Below, piece by piece: positions 8,691 to 16,353 of a DNA stretch of 22,317 nucleotides. Both the position numbers and the translations under genes were made by a program. Each line of letters starts with the position of its first letter. Position 1 is the stretch's first letter. Source of the DNA: Wohlfahrtiimonas sp. (GTDB taxonomy: Bacteria > Pseudomonadota > Gammaproteobacteria > Cardiobacteriales > Wohlfahrtiimonadaceae); assembly GCA_030149965.1 (NCBI GenBank), contig JASLHB010000009.1, positions 1 through 22,317 on the forward strand, in the 5' to 3' direction. The notes under the pieces were generated by a model. The model saw only the letters and a list, made by a program, of their open reading frames with translations. It made no database searches and was not told the DNA's origin.

Positions 8691-10751
8691 ATGAGATCAA
8701 TGCAGCACGTGAAAGGCTATCAATTAGGAATGATTTCTGTAGCCTTATCTTGTTTTATGTTGACAACTGCTAATGCGCAGCGCTTAACAGCTTTAGAATC
8801 AGTAACATTGGCAAATGGTGATGTTGAATTGCGTTATCATTTTGATAAAAATGTTACTGCTCCAAAATCCTTTTATTTGAAAGAAAAAGATCTATTAGTG
8901 GTAGATTTTCCATCAACTGGTTTTAATCAAGTATTAAAAAATAGAATGATTAATAATAATGTTGTGAGAGATATTAATAATCTTTATGCTAACCAAAAAG
9001 TACGTTCTACAGTTCAATTAAAATCTAATACAACTTATTCAATTGTGAATAAGGCGAATGAAGTTATTGTTACATTGGCTTCTAGTAATCCTTATGCTGT
9101 TGCACAGGAATCTTGGGATAATTCTGTGCAATCTAATATTGCAAATGTTGAGGTTCAGCAACCTACAAGTAAAGATGTGGGTTTTTATCGTAATTCTCAA
9201 GGCGCAGGTGTTGTTGAATTATTCTTACCAAATGATAAAGCTCAAGTGCAATTAGTGGATGAACAAACTCGTGGTTTAACATTGTCTGTGCCGGGGTCTG
9301 CTTGGAATGCAGCACAAGTTAGACGAATTGAAGTAACCGATTTTGCTACACCTGTATCTGCATTAGAAGTTGTGAATAATAATGGTGTCGCTAGTTTGAA
9401 GATTCGTACACAATCGAACTATGAATATAGTAGTCAGCAAATTGGTTCTAAATATCAATTGATTGTGAAGCCTAAGAAGCAAGTTGTAGAAACTGCGAAA
9501 AGTGCATTGGGTGACAAAGATGTATTCACTGGTGATTTAATCAGTATTAACTTCCAAGATATTGATGTGCGTGCAATTTTACAAATTATTGCAGACTTTA
9601 CTGGTTTGAATATTGTTGTGAGTGATAGTGTGAATAGCCGTATCACTATTCGTTTACAGAATGTACCTTGGGATCAAGCTTTAGATGTTGTATTGCGTTC
9701 AAAAGGTTTGGTGAAACAGCAAAGCGGTAATGTTGTTTATATTATGCCTGCAAATGAAGCACGAGCATTGGATCCTGATTTGATCACAGAGATTATTCAG
9801 ATTAATAACGCAAAGGCACCTGATATTGCTGAAGTACTATCTTCCTCAAAAGGTAGTGGCTCAGATGATAACCGTCGTAACCAAGCAACAGGTATTTCTT
9901 CTCATGGTATGTTAACAGTTGATCCTAATCAAAACTTATTGATTGTTCGTGATACGCCGGAGCAGATGAAAATTGTTCGTGAGTTAATTACACGATTAGA
10001 CAAGCCGTTACGTCAAGTTGTAATTAAGGCTCAAATTGTTATAACAACGGACAATTTTTCTAGAGATTTAGGTGTGAAATGGGGTGCTAATGGTTTTAAA
10101 TACGGAAGTTCTTCTGGAGAAAATGGTTTAAAATATCCAGCTTTTGATAATAGTGGCAAATATAGTACTAATAATCCCCATGGTATGTGGGGAGGTGGAG
10201 TCGTGGTTGATCCATCTATTGGTAATCTTTTGGGGATGAGTATTTTACGTAGAAGTTTTAATGCGAGCTTAGAATTAAATGCTATGCAAACGGAAGGAAA
10301 AGGTGAGATTTTAGCAAGCCCAACGCTAATGACAACCGACCGTCAAGAAGCATATATCAATGAAGGTTCTCAAATCGCTTATACGACTACAACTACAGAT
10401 GGTGGCACAAATACTGAATTTAAAGATGTGTTAATGGAGTTGAAAGTGACTCCAAGTATTACACCGGATGATAATATTATTATGGATATTAATATTAAGA
10501 AAGATGACCCTGGAGCAGTTATAAATGGCCAGATTTCTACCGAAAAACGTGAGATTAAAACACAAGCTATTGTGAGAGATGGTGAGACAGTAGTTTTAGG
10601 TGGTATTTATACTGTGAATTCGCGTGATGATGTTTCTAAAGTTCCATTTTTTGGGGATATTCCATTTGTTGGTAATCTCTTTAAAACTAAAGGTGTAAAA
10701 AATGATAAAGCAGAAATGGTTATTTTCTTAACGCCAAATATTGTTAAGTAA
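8691..10751 (+). CDS. pilQ: Type IV pilus outer-membrane secretin PilQ
   Basis: PilQ forms the multimeric outer-membrane channel through which the pilus passes. The 686-residue precursor has a signal peptide that probably ends at the ANA of residues 27-29. Two AMIN-like peptidoglycan-binding regions follow (about 35-130 and 165-262). Next come an STN/N0 domain (about 285-340, with INFQDIDVRAILQIIADFTG), an N1 domain (about 364-440) and the secretin core (about 442-686). The core has EGKGEILASPTLMTTD (535-550) and the signature VPFFGDIPFVGNLFK (651-665). TTGGAG upstream of ATG 8691 is the ribosome site; an ATG at 8700 would also be in frame. It closes the pil cluster. A terminator-like hairpin begins 27 bases after its stop, over the aroK start. 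Confidence 0.96.
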   Translation: MRSMQHVKGYQLGMISVALSCFMLTTANAQRLTALESVTLANGDVELRYHFDKNVTAPKSFYLKEKDLLVVDFPSTGFNQVLKNRMINNNVVRDINNLYANQKVRSTVQLKSNTTYSIVNKANEVIVTLASSNPYAVAQESWDNSVQSNIANVEVQQPTSKDVGFYRNSQGAGVVELFLPNDKAQVQLVDEQTRGLTLSVPGSAWNAAQVRRIEVTDFATPVSALEVVNNNGVASLKIRTQSNYEYSSQQIGSKYQLIVKPKKQVVETAKSALGDKDVFTGDLISINFQDIDVRAILQIIADFTGLNIVVSDSVNSRITIRLQNVPWDQALDVVLRSKGLVKQQSGNVVYIMPANEARALDPDLITEIIQINNAKAPDIAEVLSSSKGSGSDDNRRNQATGISSHGMLTVDPNQNLLIVRDTPEQMKIVRELITRLDKPLRQVVIKAQIVITTDNFSRDLGVKWGANGFKYGSSSGENGLKYPAFDNSGKYSTNNPHGMWGGGVVVDPSIGNLLGMSILRRSFNASLELNAMQTEGKGEILASPTLMTTDRQEAYINEGSQIAYTTTTTDGGTNTEFKDVLMELKVTPSITPDDNIIMDINIKKDDPGAVINGQISTEKREIKTQAIVRDGETVVLGGIYTVNSRDDVSKVPFFGDIPFVGNLFKTKGVKNDKAEMVIFLTPNIVK

Positions 10752-10778
10752 CTATTGATTCTTACATCAAAACCATAG

Positions 10779-10816
10779 AAACTATTGATCATGAATATGA
10801 TCAATAGTTTTTTTTT
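10779..10816 (+). terminator. Terminator-like hairpin overlapping the aroK start codon
   Basis: A perfect 14-bp inverted repeat (AAACTATTGATCAT at 10779-10792, loop GAAT, ATGATCAATAGTTT at 10797-10810) is followed directly by more T residues (T run 10808-10816). This is the layout of an intrinsic terminator, although the stem is AT-rich (3 G or C per arm). It lies between pilQ and aroK, but both plausible aroK ATG codons (10791 and 10797) are inside it and the T run encodes aroK residues. It could cause partial termination after pilQ, hide the aroK start, or act as a DNA palindrome bound by a regulator. Confidence 0.55.
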
Positions 10817-11348
10817 AGTGGGGCCGATGGGCGTTGGTAAAACAACGATAGGGCGATTGTTGGCAGAAAAATTAGAACTCACTTTTATAGATAGTGATGT
10901 CTGGATTGAGGAGAGTAGACAGCAATCCATATCATCTATATTTTCTTCTTCAGGTGAAGAGGTGTTTCGAAATATAGAGTATGAAGCGATTGACTGCTTA
11001 ACTAATCGGCCTAAAATTATACTATCCACTGGCGGTGGTGCAATTTTAAAAGATATTAATCGTTCGCTATTAAAAGAGCGTGGTACAGTTATCTTTTTAG
11101 ATTTATTGCCTGAGAAAATTTTTCAGCGTATTAAAGGTGATCAAACTAGACCGTTATTACAAACTGAGAATCCATTAACGACCATGCAAGCTATATATGA
11201 TATAAGAAAGCCGTTATATTTAGATTCTGCCCATTATCATTTATTAGTAGATAATAGAACGTCCGATGAGATTACAGATCTGCTTGTTAGTTTGTATAAT
11301 GGCACAATGAATACATTTCCCTATTGGTGCAAACCTTTAAAGACATAG
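10791..11348 (+). CDS. aroK: Shikimate kinase I
   Basis: Shikimate kinase phosphorylates shikimate with ATP on the route to chorismate. Counting from ATG 10791 (185 residues), the protein has the P-loop GPMGVGKT (11-18), the substrate-binding DSD (34-36), Arg60, the GGG motif (81-83), the lid arginine in QTRPLL (Arg120) and RKPLY (Arg139). The start is uncertain. ATG 10791, ATG 10797 and TTG 10785 are all in frame, and none has a good Shine-Dalgarno. GTG 10818 would remove the first beta strand (NSFFLVG) and is unlikely. Both ATGs sit in the hairpin at 10779-10810. aroB follows after three bases, so these two consecutive pathway genes are co-expressed. Confidence 0.93.
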   Translation: MNMINSFFLVGPMGVGKTTIGRLLAEKLELTFIDSDVWIEESRQQSISSIFSSSGEEVFRNIEYEAIDCLTNRPKIILSTGGGAILKDINRSLLKERGTVIFLDLLPEKIFQRIKGDQTRPLLQTENPLTTMQAIYDIRKPLYLDSAHYHLLVDNRTSDEITDLLVSLYNGTMNTFPYWCKPLKT

Positions 11349-11351
11349 ATT

Positions 11352-12437
11352 ATGAAAATTATAGATATTGAATTAGAAGACCGTTCTTACCCAATTTATA
11401 TTTCATCTACGAATCAATTTGTAGATCGTTTAGAAGAAAAAGTGCGGGGTGATAATGTATTGATTGTTTCTAATACTACGATTGCACCACTTTATATGGA
11501 TTATATTGCAGGCTTATTGCCCAATAAGCGTGTAGAAACATTAGTATTGGATGATGGTGAAATTTTTAAGAACAATGATTCATTACAGAAAATTATCACT
11601 AAATTATTAACATTAAAATATACGCGTTCTGCAACATTGATTGCATTAGGTGGCGGCGTTATTGGTGATTTAGTTGGTTTTGCTGCAAGCATTTATCAAC
11701 GCGGTATTGATTTCATCCAGTTTCCAACGAGCTTATTGGCGCAAGTTGATAGTTCTGTGGGTGGAAAAACAGCAATCAACCATCCTTTAGGCAAGAATAT
11801 GGTTGGTACATTTTATCAGCCAAAAGCAGTATTCATTAATGTTGATGTATTAGACACATTGCCAAGAAGAGAATTCATCAGTGGATTGGCTGAGGTAATC
11901 AAGTATGGATTAATTCGTGATCAAGATTTCTTTTATTGGTTGAAAGATCATAAAGATGCGATTTTAATGCGAGATAAGAATGCGATTAAAGAATTAGTCG
12001 CACGCTCTTGTCAGAATAAAAAAGAAATCGTGATGGAAGATGAGTTTGAACAAGGTAATCGTGCTTTGTTGAATTTAGGACATACTTTTGGTCATGCCAT
12101 CGAAAAAAATATGGGATATAAAGGAATTCTGCATGGTGAAGCGGTTGCTGTGGGCATGAGAATGGCAGCGATTGTTTCAACGAAAATGGGATTAATGTCT
12201 TTAGATCAACAAGTTGAAGTTGAAGAAACATTGAAGTCATTTTTATTGCCGATTACGATGAAGCAGCAGTTCTCATTTGAAGATATGTGGGAAGCAATGT
12301 TGTTGGATAAGAAAAATACATCCACGGATATCCGTTATATTTTATTATCAGATATTGGTCGTGGTATGGTAACTGGCAATGTTCCTAAGGAATATATTGA
12401 AGAAGCTTTCACAATGACTATGATGAAGGATGAATAA
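11352..12437 (+). CDS. aroB: 3-dehydroquinate synthase
   Basis: AroB converts DAHP to 3-dehydroquinate, step two of the shikimate pathway, using NAD and a divalent metal. The 361-residue product has the dinucleotide-binding ALGGGVIGDLVGF (98-110), the following FPTSLLAQVDSSVGGKT (124-140) and NHPLGKNMVGTFYQP. The three metal ligands are visible: Glu181 in GLAEVIKYG, His244 in NLGHTFGHA and His261 in LHGEAVAVGM. The spacing between them matches the E. coli enzyme. The gene starts three bases after aroK and ends five bases before the next start, keeping the conserved aroK-aroB-SPOR gene order. Confidence 0.96.
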   Translation: MKIIDIELEDRSYPIYISSTNQFVDRLEEKVRGDNVLIVSNTTIAPLYMDYIAGLLPNKRVETLVLDDGEIFKNNDSLQKIITKLLTLKYTRSATLIALGGGVIGDLVGFAASIYQRGIDFIQFPTSLLAQVDSSVGGKTAINHPLGKNMVGTFYQPKAVFINVDVLDTLPRREFISGLAEVIKYGLIRDQDFFYWLKDHKDAILMRDKNAIKELVARSCQNKKEIVMEDEFEQGNRALLNLGHTFGHAIEKNMGYKGILHGEAVAVGMRMAAIVSTKMGLMSLDQQVEVEETLKSFLLPITMKQQFSFEDMWEAMLLDKKNTSTDIRYILLSDIGRGMVTGNVPKEYIEEAFTMTMMKDE

Positions 12438-12442
12438 TACTT

Positions 12443-13723
12443 TTGAAATTAGATCGATTGCCTTGGATCAGCGTTTCGCCGTATGATCAGGTTTTAGCTA
12501 ATTTAATCAGCTCATGTCAAAAACAAGATATGAGCTTGATCGGTGTGCAAGCTCCTAATGGATCTGGCAAGAGTAGGATTTTAATAGAACTATTATCTGT
12601 TTTATCATCTGATACAACAGCAAGTTTAATTGCATTCAGTGGTAATGATAATAATATCTTGTATCAAAATTTAGATAATTCTGTGGAATTATTAAATCTT
12701 GAACATGCAGGATTCTTGCAGAGTTTATCACAGGTTTTAGAATCTACTTTAAAAGACAAACAGCATGTTTATATTCTGATTGATGATTTAGAAGAGCTAT
12801 CTAATGATTTGATTGATGGTCTTTTAAATCTTTTATATGACAATCCCATCTTTAAAGCACGCATAATTTTAGTGGCATTTATGAGTGTAATTCCTGAACA
12901 ATTGAATAATTATGATGTTCATGCATATGAAAGAATTACTTTGCAAGGCATGTCGATTATGCAAGTGAAGGAATTTATCGATAAAGTTTATTCTGCGACG
13001 AATCAGAAGAAAGAACTAACCATGTCAGAAGTTAGTCGATTGCATGGTTTATCTTATGGATATATTGGGCGATTGATTAAATTATTAGAGCAAAATGATA
13101 CTAATCCGAATGAAGCTAAGTCATATAAAAAGTGGTGGATTTTCATCGCGCTTTTAGTTGTAGCATTAATAGCATTATTTTTCTGGTTTCAAAATAGTTC
13201 TAACAATATGGATGCTCAGCAAGAAAAAGAGTTATTAAATCCTCCTGTGATCACCGAGCCAGTTGTTGTTAAGAAAGAAATAGTGCCTGTTAAGGTTGTT
13301 GTACCTATTGCTGAGAATCAAGAAGTTGGCTTGCCTGTTAGCGCAATTAGTATTCCAGAGATGATTGTAGAGCCAGCAATAATCAAACATAAACCTGCTG
13401 AAAAGGTAGCTGCCAAGCACAAGATTGCAGAATCTAAGAAAGATGTTAAAGCTGTTGTGATTGATCAGAATTCTGATAAAAAAACTATGTATAATTATGT
13501 GATAGAATTAGGTCGATATCAGTCTAAAGTGCAATTGGAAGAAAGCTTAAAAGGGCGATCAATTCCCGGTAAAGTTCAATTTGCACAAATTGATGGTAAA
13601 GGTTCTAAAGTTTGGGTTGCATACATTGGTCCTTATAGCAGTGAAGATTACGCTAAACAGGGAAAAGATAAGTTACCTGCTAGTTTGCAGAACTTACCTT
13701 TGAAAGTTAGAAAGGAATTTTAA
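12443..13723 (+). CDS. damX: DamX-like AAA ATPase/SPOR-domain membrane protein
   Basis: This is a bitopic membrane protein. Residues 15-220 look like an ExeA/MshM-type AAA ATPase with a Walker A APNGSGKS (37-44) and a Walker B VYILIDD (109-115). One membrane helix follows (about 231-250). A periplasmic low-complexity linker rich in Val, Pro and Lys (about 255-345) leads to a C-terminal SPOR domain (about 349-426), which binds denuded peptidoglycan glycans at the division site. Position directly after aroB is where DamX is found in enterics; enteric DamX lacks the ATPase part, so the symbol is by synteny and SPOR domain. The start is TTG 12443; a GAAGGA 12 bases upstream is rather distant. A role in division or pilus-linked envelope work is inference. 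Confidence 0.8.
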   Translation: MKLDRLPWISVSPYDQVLANLISSCQKQDMSLIGVQAPNGSGKSRILIELLSVLSSDTTASLIAFSGNDNNILYQNLDNSVELLNLEHAGFLQSLSQVLESTLKDKQHVYILIDDLEELSNDLIDGLLNLLYDNPIFKARIILVAFMSVIPEQLNNYDVHAYERITLQGMSIMQVKEFIDKVYSATNQKKELTMSEVSRLHGLSYGYIGRLIKLLEQNDTNPNEAKSYKKWWIFIALLVVALIALFFWFQNSSNNMDAQQEKELLNPPVITEPVVVKKEIVPVKVVVPIAENQEVGLPVSAISIPEMIVEPAIIKHKPAEKVAAKHKIAESKKDVKAVVIDQNSDKKTMYNYVIELGRYQSKVQLEESLKGRSIPGKVQFAQIDGKGSKVWVAYIGPYSSEDYAKQGKDKLPASLQNLPLKVRKEF

Positions 13724-13724
13724 A

Positions 13725-14342
13725 ATGGGTAGACGTAACGACCATTCGCGTGATGAATTGAAAGAAATGGTGATTGTAGCCGCTGAAAAGATTTTGGTTG
13801 AAGAGGGTTATGGCAAGCTCACAACAAGACGAATAGCAAAAGAGATTGGTTATACAGTGGGTTCATTGTATATGGTTGTCAAAAACGTTGATGATTTGAT
13901 GTTGTTATTGAATGCACGTACATTACAATTATTATTAGCAAAAATAGAAGTGGATTTGGCGCAATATACTGATGATCAGCCTTATGATTCTTTAATGCAA
14001 ATCGCAGTGAGTTATGTAGATTTTGCATTTGACCATAAAGAAAAATGGCAAGCTATTTTCATGCATCGAGTGACAGATTCAGAGCTATTAACAGAAGAAT
14101 ATTTTGTTAATATTAAAAATCTTTTTAGGGTGATCAGTCATAAATTATCGCTGTTGGCGCCCAAGCTCAATAAAGAAGAGTTAGAACTATTAACGCGCGG
14201 ATTATGGGGCGCGGTACATGGTGTGACAAGTTTAAGCCTTGATCAGAAATTCAGTATTGGTTCGCCAATGGAATATGATACAAAGCGCGTAGTTGAAGGC
14301 GTAGTTAGTAATGCGCTTTATGGAATTCAAAATAGATCTTAA
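13725..14342 (+). CDS. TetR/AcrR-family transcriptional regulator
   Basis: A 205-residue TetR-type regulator. The N-terminal DNA-binding domain carries the helix-turn-helix LTTRRIAKEIGYTVGSLYMV (32-51), with the preceding helix AAEKILVEEGYGKLT. The C-terminal ligand domain includes WGAVHGVTSL (161-170), seen in a common TetR C-terminal subfamily. The start lies one base after the SPOR gene stop and the stop two bases before uup, so it is embedded in the operon rather than divergent from a target, which is less usual for TetR genes. The target and ligand cannot be told from the sequence. It may control the operon itself or a distant gene. Confidence 0.9.
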   Translation: MGRRNDHSRDELKEMVIVAAEKILVEEGYGKLTTRRIAKEIGYTVGSLYMVVKNVDDLMLLLNARTLQLLLAKIEVDLAQYTDDQPYDSLMQIAVSYVDFAFDHKEKWQAIFMHRVTDSELLTEEYFVNIKNLFRVISHKLSLLAPKLNKEELELLTRGLWGAVHGVTSLSLDQKFSIGSPMEYDTKRVVEGVVSNALYGIQNRS

Positions 14343-14344
14343 GT

Positions 14345-16270
14345 ATGGCAATTTTAACATTACACAATATTTCATTAGCATTTGGGGATCGTCCTCTTTT
14401 AAAAGAACTTGATTTTACTTTGGAAAGAGGTGATCGAGTTGCATTGATTGGTCGAAATGGTGAAGGTAAAAGCTCACTATTGAAAGTTATTTTAGGTGAT
14501 GTTGTACCTGATGATGGCGAAATCGTCATTGATCGAGGTTATCGTATTGCTTCATTATCCCAGGAAATTCCGCGAGATTTAACACAAACTGTTTACGATG
14601 TTGTTGCAGAAGGCATTCCTAAAGTCGGTCAAAAATTAGTTGAATATCATCAACTATTATTGCAACCTGCTGATCAAATGGATTTAGATAAGCTAGGGCG
14701 ATTACAGCAAGAAATTGATGCTTTAGATGGTTGGTCGTTGGATCAGAAAGTAATGACAATCATTACTCAATTAGCATTACCTAAAGATGAAATTATTGCT
14801 AATTTATCCGGTGGTTGGATTCGCCGTGTTTTATTGGGTAAAGCATTGGTTTCAGAACCTGACTTATTGTTATTAGATGAACCAACAAACCATTTAGATA
14901 TTGATGCTATTTTGTGGCTAGAAGAAATGCTTCTGAAAAATTATTCAGGTGCATTGCTATTTATCACGCATGATAGACAATTTTTAGGAAAAATCGCGAA
15001 TAAAATTATTGAGTTAGATCGTGGTGTTTTATCTGAATTCCCAGGTGATTATCAGAATTATTTGCGTAGAAAAGAAGAGATGATGCATGCAGAATCGCAA
15101 GAGCGTGCATTATTTGATAAGCGTTTAGCTGAAGAAGAAGTATGGATTCGCCAAGGTATCAAAGCGAGAAGAACGCGAAATGAAGGGCGAGTGCGAGCGT
15201 TAAAAGTTATGCGCGAACAATTTAAAGAGCGTATTTCTAAGCAAGGTGTCGCGAAATTAAACTTTGAAGAAGGTCGCGAATCAGGCAAGCGAGTCATTAG
15301 CGCTGAAAATATTAGTTTCACAATTGGTGGCAAACTGATTGTTGATAATTTTTCAACAACATTAATGCGCGGTGATCGCATTGGTATGATTGGTGCGAAT
15401 GGCGCTGGTAAATCTACTTTGCTGAAATTATTGTTTCAGCAACTTGAGCCGCAATCTGGCAAAGTTGATGTTGGGACAAAATTAGAAATCGCTTATTTTG
15501 ATCAGTTAAGATCAGCCCTAGATTTAGAAAAAAGCGTGATTGATAACGTTGCTGAAGGCAGTGATTTCATTGAGATCAATGGCAAAAAACAGCACATTAT
15601 TGGTTGGCTACAAGACTTTATGTTTACACCAGAAAAGGCCAGAAGTCCTGTTAAGGCCTTATCAGGCGGTGAACGTAATCGTTTGCTATTAGCTAAATTG
15701 TTTGCAAAACCAGCCAATGTTATCGTACTCGATGAACCAACAAATGACCTGGATATCGAAACTTTAGAAGTTTTGGAAGAGTTATTATTGAGCTTTGAAG
15801 GAACATTATTAATTGTTTCTCATGATCGTGCATTCATTGATAAAACTGTGACATCAACTTTGGTTTTTGAAGGCAATGGGCAAATTAGTCAATATGTAGG
15901 CGGATATACAGATTGGTTAGAAAGTTCGGAAAGCCGTAAATATTTTGCTAATACAGATATTGGCCAGCAAAAAACTACTGCAAAAAAATCACCTATAATT
16001 GAAAGTAAGCCGATAGAACCTGAAGTTCGCATACAAAAGGTTAAACTTTCTTATAAAGAAACGCGTGAATTAGAAACATTGCCGAAATTATTGGAAACGT
16101 TAGAGCAAGAAATTGACGCATTGTCTCAACAAACACAAAATGTTGATTTTTATCAGCGCAGTCATGTTGAGCAAACTAAAGTTTTAGATGAGATCGCAAA
16201 AAAGAATGAAGCACTGGAAGAAGCATTCATGAAATGGGAAGAGCTAGAACAGAAACGATCACAAATGTAA
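14345..16270 (+). CDS. uup: ABC-F ATPase Uup
   Basis: Uup is a cytoplasmic ABC-F protein with two ATPase domains and no membrane part; it acts on ribosomes and affects precise excision of transposons in E. coli. In the 641-residue product, domain 1 has Walker A GRNGEGKS (36-43), signature LSGG (154-157) and LLLDEP (175-180). The linker contains the diagnostic EVWIRQGIKARRTRNEGR (265-282). Domain 2 has GANGAGKS (350-357), LSGGE (439-443) and VLDEPTNDLD (461-470). A C-terminal coiled coil with DNA-binding character (about 565-641) separates Uup from other ABC-F members. Length matches E. coli Uup (635). The start lies two bases after the TetR stop. Confidence 0.95.
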   Translation: MAILTLHNISLAFGDRPLLKELDFTLERGDRVALIGRNGEGKSSLLKVILGDVVPDDGEIVIDRGYRIASLSQEIPRDLTQTVYDVVAEGIPKVGQKLVEYHQLLLQPADQMDLDKLGRLQQEIDALDGWSLDQKVMTIITQLALPKDEIIANLSGGWIRRVLLGKALVSEPDLLLLDEPTNHLDIDAILWLEEMLLKNYSGALLFITHDRQFLGKIANKIIELDRGVLSEFPGDYQNYLRRKEEMMHAESQERALFDKRLAEEEVWIRQGIKARRTRNEGRVRALKVMREQFKERISKQGVAKLNFEEGRESGKRVISAENISFTIGGKLIVDNFSTTLMRGDRIGMIGANGAGKSTLLKLLFQQLEPQSGKVDVGTKLEIAYFDQLRSALDLEKSVIDNVAEGSDFIEINGKKQHIIGWLQDFMFTPEKARSPVKALSGGERNRLLLAKLFAKPANVIVLDEPTNDLDIETLEVLEELLLSFEGTLLIVSHDRAFIDKTVTSTLVFEGNGQISQYVGGYTDWLESSESRKYFANTDIGQQKTTAKKSPIIESKPIEPEVRIQKVKLSYKETRELETLPKLLETLEQEIDALSQQTQNVDFYQRSHVEQTKVLDEIAKKNEALEEAFMKWEELEQKRSQM

Positions 16271-16275
16271 GTGTG

Positions 16276-16304
16276 TTGCTTTTGGGGTGATTTATGTATA
16301 GTAT
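16276..16304 (+). promoter_or_regulatory. Candidate promoter for the CoA-transferase gene
   Basis: In the 83-base gap after uup, TTGCTT (16276-16281) and TAGTAT (16299-16304) stand 17 bases apart, each 4 of 6 consensus. A second pair (TTGAAC 16306-16311 and TACGAT 16330-16335) is about as good, so the exact promoter is unclear. That the gene has its own promoter is supported by the gap and by its strong separate ribosome site. Confidence 0.3.
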
Positions 16305-16325
16305 CTTGAACTACAATTAGCATAC
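16302..16325 (+). repeat. Direct repeat, left copy, upstream of the CoA-transferase gene
   Basis: TATCTTGAACTACAATTA (16302-16319) followed by GCATAC closely resembles the stretch at 17943-17965 (TATCTTGAGCAACAATTA then CATAG). The two differ at two positions in the first 18 bases and by one base of spacing after that. The pair brackets the CoA-transferase gene and its terminator. Chance is a real possibility in AT-rich DNA. Confidence 0.35.
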
Positions 16326-16342
16326 AAGTTACGATTTGTGAC

Positions 16343-16348
16343 AGGAGG
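16343..16348 (+). promoter_or_regulatory. Strong ribosome binding site of the CoA-transferase gene
   Basis: A perfect AGGAGG lies five bases before ATG 16354 and fixes that start. Most other genes in this window have weaker or partial sites, so this gene is probably translated at high level. Confidence 0.8.
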
Positions 16349-16353
16349 ATGAA

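Noticed and set aside
10607..11029. Minus-strand 140-codon open frame across the pilQ-aroK junction
   Set aside because: It is antisense to two clear genes, its translation resembles no known protein to me, and no ribosome site supports it. Long shadow frames are expected opposite AT-rich coding DNA.
15058..15381. Minus-strand 107-codon open frame inside uup
   Set aside because: It lies fully opposite the conserved Uup linker and second ATPase domain; Ser/Arg-rich shadow translation with no recognisable motif.
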